Source: an uncultured Eubacterium sp.
GTDB lineage: Bacteria > Bacillota > Clostridia > Lachnospirales > Lachnospiraceae
Direction of reading: 5' to 3'
DNA: 39,602 bases
NCBI GenBank assembly: GCA_948470065.1
Contig: CAOKNO010000021.1
Span: 1 to 39,602 of the forward strand
The notes under the pieces were generated by a model. That model was not told where the DNA came from. It saw nothing but the letters and a program-made list of their open reading frames with translations, and ran no database searches. Positions 8,527 to 16,364 of this stretch are shown piece after piece. The translations under genes were made by a program, and so were the position numbers. How positions within the stretch are numbered: position 1 is the stretch's first letter; each line of letters starts with the position of its first letter.

Positions 8527-9570
8527 ATGCGATATATAGCAATAGAAAAGCTAGAACGTGGAATGATGCTGGGGATGGATATTTATGATGGAAAAGGACG
8601 GGTATTGCTGGAGCAGGGGACAATCCTGGTATCGGACGAAATCCAGATGCTGCAAGGCATAGGATGTACGGGAGTATATATTGAAGATAGTTTTAGCGAG
8701 GAAGTATCCGTTTCTATGGCGATTAGCCAGGGACTTAGGCAGGAAGCGTTGAAAATGGTGAACAGCCTTTTCCAGGACGATGGTTTAGAAGGCGTAGGGA
8801 AAGAGGAGATCCTGGCGGTTACCCAGCGGATTATCGAAGAGATCCGTGGGAAGGAACAGAAGATTTTTGATAAAATGGATGTTAAAATATATGAAGACTA
8901 TACGTATTTCCATTCTGTAGAGGTGGCGGTATTATCTGCGTCGCTGGGGCTAGGCTGCGGGATGGAGCCAGAAGAACTCAATACCCTTGTGGTTGCGGCT
9001 CTTTTGCATGACATTGGCAAACGGTTTGTCGAGGAGGATGTGCTCAACGCCAAGCGCAGGCTGACAGATGAAGAACGCGTCTTGATCGTACAGCATCCCA
9101 AGCTCGGGTATGAGTTCTTGCGGGAACGCTTTGATTTCCCAGAAGAGGTGTGCTTCTATGTGCTTGAGCACCACGAATGGTACAATGGCGGAGGCTACCC
9201 GCTGCGCAAGTCAGGCTCCGATATCCCGTTGATTGCCCGGATTGTCAAAATGGCGGATGTCTACGACGCTATGACGTCGAAGCTTCCATACCATTCGCCG
9301 CTTCTGCCTACGTCGGTGGCAGAATATATTATAGAGAATGCCGGGGCGGAATTTGATCCAGAACTGGTCGAAGTGTTCCGCCAGCGGGTTGCGATGTATC
9401 CGGCAGGGTGCGAGGTAGTCTTATCCAACGGCGATACGGCGTTGGTGCTTGAGAACCGCATAGGAGCAGCGTTAGAACCGAAGGTTAAGGTCATCCCGAC
9501 CGGTGAAGTCATTGATTTAAGTTCCGAAGAGAATACAAAGGGGCTTACAATCTTGGAATTGCTGTTATAA
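8527..9570 (+). CDS. HD-GYP domain protein, predicted cyclic-di-GMP phosphodiesterase
   Basis: Protein of 347 residues, probably cytosolic, that by family would hydrolyse cyclic di-GMP using a two- or three-metal centre. Seen: an N-terminal domain of about 100 residues with the LERGMMLGMDIYD pattern common before HD-GYP domains. Then HDIGK (H161, D162, K166), HPKLGYEFL, HHEWYNGGGYP (H215, H216, the GYP at 223-225) and ARIVKMADVYDAMTS, all in the usual order. The distal ligands and the GYP are present, so activity is plausible. A C-terminal stretch of about 60 residues follows (LSNGDTALVLENR), like the beta-rich tail of relatives. It is a single gene between divergent rplM and the TetR gene. 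Cyclic di-GMP control of motility would connect it with the flagellin block at the right end, but that link is inference. Confidence 0.85.
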   Translation: MRYIAIEKLERGMMLGMDIYDGKGRVLLEQGTILVSDEIQMLQGIGCTGVYIEDSFSEEVSVSMAISQGLRQEALKMVNSLFQDDGLEGVGKEEILAVTQRIIEEIRGKEQKIFDKMDVKIYEDYTYFHSVEVAVLSASLGLGCGMEPEELNTLVVAALLHDIGKRFVEEDVLNAKRRLTDEERVLIVQHPKLGYEFLRERFDFPEEVCFYVLEHHEWYNGGGYPLRKSGSDIPLIARIVKMADVYDAMTSKLPYHSPLLPTSVAEYIIENAGAEFDPELVEVFRQRVAMYPAGCEVVLSNGDTALVLENRIGAALEPKVKVIPTGEVIDLSSEENTKGLTILELLL

Positions 9571-9604
9571 AGAAACGTAACAAACGGGAGCAGGATGTGA
9601 GAGC

Positions 9605-10168
9605 GTGGCAATACAGAAAGAAAATGTAGACGTATTGCTGGCGGAAGGTTTTAAGGAACTGGCCTGCCGTCAGCCGATTGAAAAGATAACAATCAAAGCC
9701 ATCACAGATAAAGCTGGGGTAATACGCCCCACCTTTTACAATCATTTCCAGGATAAATATGAATTGCTTGAGTGGATTATCCGCGTACAGATCTTAGAGC
9801 CAGCCAAGCCTTTGATTTTTGCAGGCCTTGTGGATGAAGCCCTTGTGCTTATGTTTACCCTGGTACAGAAGGACAGGGCGTTTTATGGGAAAGCCGTGTA
9901 CCTAGAAGGGCAAAATTCCTTTGAAGCGATTACAAAGAAATGCATCCAGGAGGCGCTGCTAGAAGTGATCCAAGGGGGGGGCAGGAACCGGAAGAAGGCG
10001 CACCCTTGGCTTACACCGGAGCATGTTGCGGAATATTATGCCCAGTCCATGTGCTTTGTGGTAGTTAGCTGGATCAAAAGCGGGATGATGGTTGAGCCGA
10101 AAGAGATTACAGATATTTATAATTATATGATTACCCGATCCATGAGCCAGGTAATCGAAGAACTATAA
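9605..10168 (+). CDS. TetR/AcrR-family transcriptional regulator
   Basis: Regulator of 187 residues. The N-terminal HTH is typical: FKELACRQPIEKITIKAITDKAGVIRPTFYNHFQDKYELLEWI (residues about 15-60), where TFYNHFQDKYELL is the TetR signature. The C-terminal half is helical, like the DhaS-type TetR_C domains. It starts at GTG (9605), weakly preceded by GGAGCAGGA; no better start is seen. It lies 34 bases after the HD-GYP gene and just before the MMPL exporter, on the same strand, so it probably controls the exporter operon. A candidate operator palindrome lies at 10229-10247. Confidence 0.85.
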   Translation: MAIQKENVDVLLAEGFKELACRQPIEKITIKAITDKAGVIRPTFYNHFQDKYELLEWIIRVQILEPAKPLIFAGLVDEALVLMFTLVQKDRAFYGKAVYLEGQNSFEAITKKCIQEALLEVIQGGGRNRKKAHPWLTPEHVAEYYAQSMCFVVVSWIKSGMMVEPKEITDIYNYMITRSMSQVIEEL

Positions 10169-10220
10169 TGGGCTGGACGGGGACAAATGGTTCCTGCTGT
10201 CTGGCGGTATGCTACAAATG

Positions 10221-10249
10221 TTGGAAATTGTATATTTTGGAAATACAGA
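10221..10249 (+). promoter_or_regulatory. possible promoter with an embedded TetR operator
   Basis: TTGGAA (10221-10226), 17 bases, TACAGA (10244-10249). Inside it, TGTAT (10229) and ATACA (10243-10247) form a short palindrome centred in the spacer, where a TetR dimer could block RNA polymerase. Both boxes are weak, and a terminator follows at 10251, so a transcript would have to read through it. Confidence 0.25.
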
Positions 10250-10250
10250 C

Positions 10251-10290
10251 AAAAAAGATTGAATATTTATTTATTCGATCTTTTTTTTTA
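10251..10290 (+). terminator. intrinsic terminator after the TetR gene
   Basis: AAAAAAGAT..GAAT pairs with ATTC.GATCTTTTTTTTT, giving a hairpin with an A run on the left and nine T on the right, usable on both strands. It separates the regulator from the MMPL operon, or attenuates read-through into it. Confidence 0.75.
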
Positions 10291-10342
10291 TACTTGGAAT
10301 CAGCCAAAGGGCATAGAAAATGAAAAGGAGTGAAGGGACAAT

Positions 10343-12427
10343 ATGAACAAATTTGGAAAAACAGTCGTGAAGCTGCGTGTACCGATTTTTTTGGTAAGCC
10401 TGCTGCTTTTGGTTCCATCCCTTTTGGGGATTGTGAATACCAGGATCAATTATGATATCCTGTCATATCTTCCGAAAGACATTGAAACCATGCAGGGGCA
10501 GGATATCTTAATCGAAGAGTTTGGGACGGGTGCGTTTTCCATCTGCGTGGTTGAGGATATGGAGGATAAAGATGTAGCCAGGCTACGCAAACAGATAAAA
10601 GAAGTGCCGCATGTAAAGTCTGTGCTCTGGTATGATTCCATCGCAGATTTATCGGTGCCGATGGAAATCTTCCCAGAAAAGCTTCAGCAAAAGGTGAAAA
10701 AAGAAAACAGTACGATACTGGCTGTCTTATTTGAAACATCCATGTCATCGGATGAAACGATGGAAGCAGTCGCCAAGATCCGTACCCTTGCAGAGCACAA
10801 ATGTTTTGTCAGCGGCATGTCGGCGGTTGTCACAGATATCAAGGATATCTGCAACGAAGAAATGATGGCGTATGTAGCGATTGCAGCGGCGCTTTCCTGT
10901 ATCGTGCTGGCGCTGACGATGGACTCCTTCCTTGCGCCAGTGTTTTTCCTGCTTAGCATTGGGATGGCAATCCTCTATAACTTAGGCAGCAACGTCCTTT
11001 CTGGGGAAATCTGCTATATCACCCAGGCGCTTGCCGCAGTCTTGCAGCTTGGGGTAACGATGGATTATTCGATTTTCCTCTGGCATAGCTACGAAGAGAA
11101 CCAAGAGCGGTTCCCAGAGGATAAGAAACGGGCGATGGCGCACGCTATTTCCAATACGCTTGGATCGGTCTTAAGCAGTTCGACCACAACAGTCGCAGGG
11201 TTTGTTGCGCTTTGCTTTATGACGTTTACGTTGGGGATGGATCTGGGGATTGTAATGGCAAAAGGCGTCTTGATTGGCGTTGTCTGCTGCGTAACGGTGC
11301 TGCCATCCATGCTGTTGGTATTCGACAAGCCGATTTCCTTTACAAAGCACAGGCCTGTCATCCCGGATTTTGGGAAAATTGCACCATTTGTCGTTAAGCA
11401 TTACAAAATATTTGTAGCGGTATTCCTTCTGGTCTTAGGGCCTGCCCTCTATGGATATACCCATACCGATGTGTACTACGATCTGGCGGGCACGCTGCCC
11501 AAGGACTTACAGAGCATACAGGCCAATGAAAAGCTGGATGGGAATTTCCAGATGAATACAACCCATATCGTCTTGGCGGACAGCAGCCTTTCCCAAAAGG
11601 AAACCAGGGATATGGCAGAGGAAATGGAGACAGTGGCTGGCGTATCTTCTGTTATCAGCATAAAATCAGCTCTCGGGCCCACCGTCCCATTTGAAATGGT
11701 GCCAGACGATGTAAAAGAAGCTCTGATCAATGAAAATTTCCAGTTGATGATGGTGAGCTCTGAATATAAGATTGCATCTGATGAAGTAAACGCACAGATC
11801 ACGTCGCTGAACCGTATCTTGAAAAAATACGATTCCGATGGGATGCTGATAGGGGAAGCGCCCTGCACCAAAGATTTGATAACGATAACAGACAAAGACT
11901 TCAAGGTTGTAAGCATCGTATCAATTGCCGCCGTATTTTTAATTATATTGCTGACGTTTCGTTCCGTTTCGATCCCGCTTATCCTGGTATCGGTGATTGA
12001 GTTTGCAATCTTTATCAACATGGGCCTTCCAGCTTATACGGGAACCGTCCTTCCGTTTATCGCATCGGTGGTAATTGGGACGATACAGTTAGGCGCTACC
12101 GTGGATTATGCCATACTTATGACGACGCGTTACCGGAAGGAGCGGCACAACGGGGCAGGCAAACAAGAGGCTATCACGATTGCGTTGTCGACATCGGTTT
12201 CTTCTATTATAGGAAGCGCGCTGAGCTTCTTTGCAGCGACGGTAGGCGTAGCGTTCTATTCTCGGATTGATATGATTGGGGCGTTGTGTACATTGATGTC
12301 AAGAGGAGCGGTTATCAGTATGTTTGTAGCGATTTTCATCCTGCCGGCCATGTTTATGGTATTTGACGGGGTAATATGCGCCACTAGTAAGGATTTTATG
12401 TGCCGGCGGGAAGTTGGGGAAGCATAA
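10343..12427 (+). CDS. MMPL-family RND exporter
   Basis: Integral membrane exporter of 694 residues, probably driven by proton motive force. It is built of two similar halves, each with one N-terminal membrane helix (residues about 13-32 and 350-370), an extracytoplasmic domain and a cluster of five or six helices. Seen: YDILSYLPKDIETMQGQDIL after the first helix and the parallel YYDLAGTLPKDLQSIQ after the second-half helix. The motifs LGVTMDYSIFLWHSYEE and LGATVDYAILMTTRYRKE carry the intramembrane acidic residue at the same place in each half. Length is that of the short Firmicutes MMPL proteins. The start has AAGGAGTGAAGGG upstream. It is followed by the secreted YhgE-like protein and an MntP-like protein, a common Clostridia arrangement under a TetR regulator. 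Substrate unknown; lipids, peptides or drugs are possible. Confidence 0.88.
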   Translation: MNKFGKTVVKLRVPIFLVSLLLLVPSLLGIVNTRINYDILSYLPKDIETMQGQDILIEEFGTGAFSICVVEDMEDKDVARLRKQIKEVPHVKSVLWYDSIADLSVPMEIFPEKLQQKVKKENSTILAVLFETSMSSDETMEAVAKIRTLAEHKCFVSGMSAVVTDIKDICNEEMMAYVAIAAALSCIVLALTMDSFLAPVFFLLSIGMAILYNLGSNVLSGEICYITQALAAVLQLGVTMDYSIFLWHSYEENQERFPEDKKRAMAHAISNTLGSVLSSSTTTVAGFVALCFMTFTLGMDLGIVMAKGVLIGVVCCVTVLPSMLLVFDKPISFTKHRPVIPDFGKIAPFVVKHYKIFVAVFLLVLGPALYGYTHTDVYYDLAGTLPKDLQSIQANEKLDGNFQMNTTHIVLADSSLSQKETRDMAEEMETVAGVSSVISIKSALGPTVPFEMVPDDVKEALINENFQLMMVSSEYKIASDEVNAQITSLNRILKKYDSDGMLIGEAPCTKDLITITDKDFKVVSIVSIAAVFLIILLTFRSVSIPLILVSVIEFAIFINMGLPAYTGTVLPFIASVVIGTIQLGATVDYAILMTTRYRKERHNGAGKQEAITIALSTSVSSIIGSALSFFAATVGVAFYSRIDMIGALCTLMSRGAVISMFVAIFILPAMFMVFDGVICATSKDFMCRREVGEA

Positions 12428-12471
12428 GGAAGCATAAGGAAGCAGAAGATTATTATCAGGAGGTAAGGATT

Positions 12472-15102
12472 ATGAAACAATTAGAGTTGAAAAAATTATT
12501 CCAGAATAAAGTAACCATCCGTGTAGTTGCCGGCGTGATTACCATTGCTGTGCTTGGAACCAGTGTTGGGATTGGCACGCATGTCGTGCAGGCAGAGAGA
12601 GGTGGGGTAGAAGCTGTTGGGGAAGAGGAAGGAAGGGATGGAGAAAAATCCCAAGGAAGCGGCGCTCGGGAGGCAAAAGAAACAGTAAAGCAAGGGGATG
12701 GTTCCGATACACAAGGGATGGGGAACGAGGATGCCGCAGATACAAAGGCAGATACCCAAAGAGCGTTAGAAAAGGCCATAGGTGCAGAAGATATGGCTGA
12801 GGACGCCGGGAAAGAAGAAACGGTTTATGTGGTAGCGCATCCAGATGGAGCGGCAAAACAGGTGATTGTCAGCGAATGGCTGAAAAATGAAGCAGGTGAA
12901 GATAAGCTGGAGGATGTTTCTGATTTGAACGAAATCCAGAACGTCAAAGGGGATGAAGGCTTTGAAAGAAAGGGAGATAAGATTACCTGGAGCGCTGGTG
13001 GGAACGACATTTATTACCAGGGGACGACAGAGCGGGAATTGCCTGTAACGGAAAAAGTGACGTATTATTTGGATGGGAAGGAGATAAAAGCGGAGGAACT
13101 TGCTGGAAAAAGCGGGAAGGTGACGATCCGTTTTGATTATGAGAACCACGAGAAGGTGGTTCAGGATATAAATGGGAAAAAACATGAGGTGTATGTGCCG
13201 TTTACGGTTGTAACGGGTATGGCGCTGCCGGAAAGCTTTCAGAATGTTAAGGTAACGAATGGGAAAGTCATTTCCGATGGGAATAAAAAAATGGTGGTCG
13301 GATTCGCAATGCCAGGGCTGAAGGAAAGCTTGGATATCACGGAAGGTAAGCTACAGGAAAAGGGAGTTGGCAAAGAGTTGGAAATCCCGGAATACGTCGA
13401 AGTGACGGCCGATGTGGAAGGGTTTTCCCTGGATATGACGATGTCTATCGTTGTCAACGATTTGCTCAGCGAAGCAAAGCTGGGGGAAGCGTTTGATATG
13501 GGCGGCTTGGAAGAAGATATGGACGATATGGAGGATGCTTCCGGGCAGTTGGTAGAAGGCAGTACGGAATTGTCTAAGGGCCTTGGCACGTTAAAGGGCA
13601 GCATGAAAGAATTTTCCCAAGGGGTGGATACGTTAAAGGATGGTATCGTGAAATATACGGATGGCGCAGGTCAGTTAAACCAGGGGATTGGTTCCTTGGC
13701 AGGGGCTTCCGGGACATTGATAGACGGCGTTGCAGCGCTGGATGGCAGCGCGGCTGCTTTAAACCGCGGCGTGGCAAATTTGGATCAGACGCTGAAGTCT
13801 GGGATGACAAAGCAGGAGAAGGATTCTGTGGCTGGGCAGGCAAATGCAGCGGTCGATCAGGCGTTCCAGGATAAAAAGAGCGGTTCAGAAGCGATTAAGA
13901 ACCAGGCGGCTTCGGTCTTCTACGATAAGCTGGCAAACGACAAGAAGGCAAAGGCGCAAGTAGGCGAGGGGCTAAACGCCTATACGGAACAGACGCTGCG
14001 TTCCGTGCTGGGAACGGCGTTTCAATCAGTGGCTTTGGATACGGCAAAGAAAGATAAGATGGCCGAATACCGGCCCAAGGTCGTGCAGGCAGTCACGCAG
14101 CAGGTGGTGCAGGCAGTCACACAGCAGGCGACGGCAGGCGTGACCGCAGCGGCAATCCAGGAGCAGCTTACCCAGATGGCGGCGGCGCTGCAGGAAAATG
14201 GGGCTGCCCTTGATGCAGAAACGATTGCACAGGTGTGCGCGGCAGTCAATGCGGCCGTTAATACCGAGGGAAGCCCGGCAAGACAGCAGATTGAGGCGTT
14301 GATTGCACAGCAGGATATCAATGGGCTAGTAGCGTCAAACGTAGAGGGACAGATGGCGGCAATTGAAGCGCAGGTAGACGGCGCGCTGGCGTCCGCGGAA
14401 GGGCAGGCGCAGATTCAGGCAACCGTGGATGGGCTTGTGAACCAGACGGTTGCAACGGCGCTGGCGTCGGACGCCTTGAAAGCAGGCGTCAAGAATACCG
14501 CGGCGCAGATCGTAGAAGGGATTGCAAACGGAGCGAAGGAATCCGTTGGGACAGCCGTAGCGGATACAGCCAAAACAGCAGCGAAATCAGCGGCAGAATC
14601 GGCGGCCCTGACGGCAGTTTCCGGGACGAAATCACAGATTTCCGAAGCCATCAATGCAGCAGATGCGTCGAGCGGGTACAGCCTTGTATCTGGGATGCAG
14701 GCGCTGAGTGAAGGAACGCATACGATGTCGGGCAGTATGCCGTCATTGACAGCGGGGATTGCCCAGTTAAGGGATGGAGCGGCATCATTGGCGTCAAATA
14801 GCGGCGCATTGACCTCGGGCGCTGGAAAACTACAGGACGCTACTGGGCAGGTGGCGGAAGGCGTGGATGAATTGGAGGACGGCTCCAAACAGTTAATGGA
14901 TGGGATGGTACAGTTTGACGAAGAAGGGATCCAGAAGCTTGTGGATGCTTATAACGGCGATGTGAAGGAACTGCTGGACAGGTTAGAAGCCGTGGAGCAG
15001 GCAGGGAAGGGATACCAGACCTTTACAAAAGTAGCCGACGGGACTTCTGGGTCTGTCAAATTCATCTACCGTACCGAAGGGATAGAAGCAAAAGAAGAGT
15101 GA
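12472..15102 (+). CDS. large secreted/anchored coiled protein with YhgE/Pip-like repeats
   Basis: Protein of 876 residues. I chose the ATG at 12472 because AGGAGG precedes it; an upstream in-frame ATG at 12400 lies inside the MMPL gene. The N-terminus has a basic stretch and one hydrophobic helix (VVAGVITIAVLGTSVGIGTHVVQA), a signal or anchor. A highly acidic linker and a beta-rich domain follow. The central and C-terminal parts carry many 7-residue pseudo-repeats, such as LSKGLGTLKGSM, LNQGIGSL and LTSGAGKLQDATGQVAEGV, as in YhgE/Pip-type proteins. Between these blocks is an Ala/Gln-rich coiled stretch with few charged residues. There is no C-terminal membrane segment, unlike classical YhgE. 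Being in an operon with the MMPL exporter, it may be its periplasm-side partner or adaptor; that is inference. Confidence 0.75.
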   Translation: MKQLELKKLFQNKVTIRVVAGVITIAVLGTSVGIGTHVVQAERGGVEAVGEEEGRDGEKSQGSGAREAKETVKQGDGSDTQGMGNEDAADTKADTQRALEKAIGAEDMAEDAGKEETVYVVAHPDGAAKQVIVSEWLKNEAGEDKLEDVSDLNEIQNVKGDEGFERKGDKITWSAGGNDIYYQGTTERELPVTEKVTYYLDGKEIKAEELAGKSGKVTIRFDYENHEKVVQDINGKKHEVYVPFTVVTGMALPESFQNVKVTNGKVISDGNKKMVVGFAMPGLKESLDITEGKLQEKGVGKELEIPEYVEVTADVEGFSLDMTMSIVVNDLLSEAKLGEAFDMGGLEEDMDDMEDASGQLVEGSTELSKGLGTLKGSMKEFSQGVDTLKDGIVKYTDGAGQLNQGIGSLAGASGTLIDGVAALDGSAAALNRGVANLDQTLKSGMTKQEKDSVAGQANAAVDQAFQDKKSGSEAIKNQAASVFYDKLANDKKAKAQVGEGLNAYTEQTLRSVLGTAFQSVALDTAKKDKMAEYRPKVVQAVTQQVVQAVTQQATAGVTAAAIQEQLTQMAAALQENGAALDAETIAQVCAAVNAAVNTEGSPARQQIEALIAQQDINGLVASNVEGQMAAIEAQVDGALASAEGQAQIQATVDGLVNQTVATALASDALKAGVKNTAAQIVEGIANGAKESVGTAVADTAKTAAKSAAESAALTAVSGTKSQISEAINAADASSGYSLVSGMQALSEGTHTMSGSMPSLTAGIAQLRDGAASLASNSGALTSGAGKLQDATGQVAEGVDELEDGSKQLMDGMVQFDEEGIQKLVDAYNGDVKELLDRLEAVEQAGKGYQTFTKVADGTSGSVKFIYRTEGIEAKEE

Positions 15103-15153
15103 GTGGCAGTAGGGATGGCAAGCTAAGAAAACAGTCGGATATGGGGGAATTTT

Positions 15154-15744
15154 ATGAGTCTTACAGAAGAGATGGTTATTTTATTGGCGGTTTCCCTAGA
15201 TGTCTTTGCCGCAATGGAATGCCAGGGGGCTTTGGTGGCAAGGGTTCAGAAAAAACAGCTCGTTCGATTCTGTCTTCTACTAATGGCAGGGCAGGCGTCC
15301 TCCTTAGGAGCCGGGAATTACATTTCCCGGCTTCTGTGCAACGGCAGGTATGGAACCCATGAGATGTTCCTAGGAGAGGTAGCGGCAGCGGCAATCTTTT
15401 TGTGCTTAGGGATACGGCTTTTGCTAAAATCATGGAAAAATGAACGGGTTGTGGAACATAGGGAAGAGAAGATGAAAGGAAGGGAAATCGCAAGGCTGTA
15501 CGTGCGGAATATGCTGTTTACCTTGTTAGCGGGGCTTGCGCTAGGGATTTTGGAATGCAATGCCATAGGCTTGCTGGTGTTTGTCCTAGTGTTTACCCTA
15601 TTGGGTACGGTCTTAGGCGCATACACAGGCTACCGTTTGGGCGGAGAGCACAAAGGAAAGGTTTATCTGGCAGGCGGTATTTTGCTGGTGGCAGGCGGAG
15701 TAGATGTGGTGGTACGTTATCTTATGGCAGGTGGGATGCATTAA
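15154..15744 (+). CDS. MntP/YtaF-like membrane protein
   Basis: Membrane protein of 196 residues with about six hydrophobic helices. The first helix reads ILLAVSLDVFAAMECQGA and the fourth LAGLALGILECNAIGLL, the two-repeat layout of the MntP (manganese efflux) and YtaF families, whose usual motifs are SxDxFAVS and SIDALAVG. Here the second acidic site is replaced (LECNA), so the ion pathway may be altered. Start ATG at 15154, with GGGGGAA upstream. It is the third gene of the MMPL operon, 51 bases after the YhgE-like gene, and a terminator overlaps its stop codon. Function as an ion exporter is not certain. Confidence 0.65.
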   Translation: MSLTEEMVILLAVSLDVFAAMECQGALVARVQKKQLVRFCLLLMAGQASSLGAGNYISRLLCNGRYGTHEMFLGEVAAAAIFLCLGIRLLLKSWKNERVVEHREEKMKGREIARLYVRNMLFTLLAGLALGILECNAIGLLVFVLVFTLLGTVLGAYTGYRLGGEHKGKVYLAGGILLVAGGVDVVVRYLMAGGMH

Positions 15745-15763
15745 AAGGCGTCCCGCCTTTTTT
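15743..15763 (+). terminator. intrinsic terminator of the MMPL operon
   Basis: AAAAGGC...GCCTTTTTT with a short loop; the stop codon of the MntP-like gene overlaps its left arm. Confidence 0.8.
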
Positions 15764-15787
15764 CATAGGAAAGTGCGTCCTATGAAA
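15761..15787. repeat. perfect 10-bp hairpin directly after the terminator
   Basis: TTTCATAGGA (15761-15770) and TCCTATGAAA (15778-15787) around a 7-base loop. It could act as a leftward terminator, since the minus strand ends in a T run. It also holds the only AGGA and ATG that could start the 44-residue frame at 15782, so that start would be hidden in the stem. Confidence 0.5.
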
Positions 15788-15916
15788 AAAAGTGGTAAGG
15801 TGATTGTAGGAGTAAATGATACAACTGTGTTTGGTGATGCTAGTTTTTCTAAAGAGATAGATTATATTATTATAAACATATTTACTTTGCAATGGATTTC
15901 ATATCAGATGGAGTAA
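15782..15916 (+). CDS. possible 44-residue peptide of unknown function
   Basis: ATG at 15782 with AGGAAAG eight bases upstream opens a frame of 44 residues (MKKSGKVIVGVNDTTVFGDA...) ending in ISYQME. Nothing recognised. Its start and ribosome-binding site are paired within the 15761-15787 hairpin. It may be a chance frame in AT-rich DNA. Confidence 0.2.
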   Translation: MKKSGKVIVGVNDTTVFGDASFSKEIDYIIINIFTLQWISYQME

Positions 15917-16016
15917 TATTCAGATTGGATAAGTTATATTTTTTGTGTAAAATCAATAATTATATTTGATTAATATGGAATAAAGTGTATAATTTATATA
16001 AAGAAATATGAATAGT

Positions 16017-16047
16017 TTGTTATAACTAGTCCAGGTTACGATATAAT
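16017..16047 (+). promoter_or_regulatory. possible promoter upstream of the subtilase gene
   Basis: A consensus TATAAT at 16042-16047; the -35 could be GTTATA with 17-base or TTGTTA with 19-base spacing. It is the best -10 box in the stretch and reads towards the subtilase, with about 310 bases of leader. Confidence 0.3.
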
Positions 16048-16084
16048 TGTATTTGAAGTAAACCAGAAAGGGAAGCGCATCATA

Positions 16085-16231
16085 TTGAATCCCAGAATGG
16101 AAGGATCAAAAAGGCGTAGTTTCCTGTCATCTATAGGGATCCGCAAACAGAAGGCGGTAAAACCTTTCTTGCAGGAATATGAAATACGAGGCAAAGGATA
16201 TGGGGAACTAGTAGCGATGTATAATGTGTAA
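16085..16231 (+). CDS. possible short protein or gene remnant
   Basis: TTG at 16085, with GGGAAG about eight bases upstream, or ATG at 16097, opens a basic frame of 44-48 residues (MEGSKRRSFLSSIGIRKQKA...) ending in YNV. The frame stays open upstream to 16016, so it may be the tail of a decayed gene. No family recognised. Confidence 0.3.
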   Translation: MNPRMEGSKRRSFLSSIGIRKQKAVKPFLQEYEIRGKGYGELVAMYNV

Positions 16232-16364
16232 CATTACACGAAATGAAAGTAGGGGAGGAGGGATGTCTACAATGTGATTCGGATATTATGGAAGGAGATG
16301 TTTGTGGCAGAAGAGGAATCCCAATTGCTCTAACGGCATGGAGGGGAAACAAGGAGGGAACAGT

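Larger units (their letters stand above)
15917..16364. other. AT-rich gene-poor stretch before the subtilase gene
   Basis: It holds no clear full-length gene. It contains a possible promoter (16017-16047), a possible short frame (16085-16231), a 14-bp palindrome GTGTAACATTACAC at 16226-16239 that could be an operator, and a four-codon frame after GGGGAGGAGGG near 16264. The subtilase ribosome-binding site closes it. Confidence 0.4.

Noticed and set aside
10294..10303. TTGGAATCAG also found at 32799
   Set aside because: Ten bases in AT-rich DNA without longer similarity; not a repeat family.
12456..14888. Several 85-160-residue minus-strand frames within the YhgE-like gene
   Set aside because: Antisense shadows of an Ala/Glu-rich coding region; no start signals or recognisable domains.
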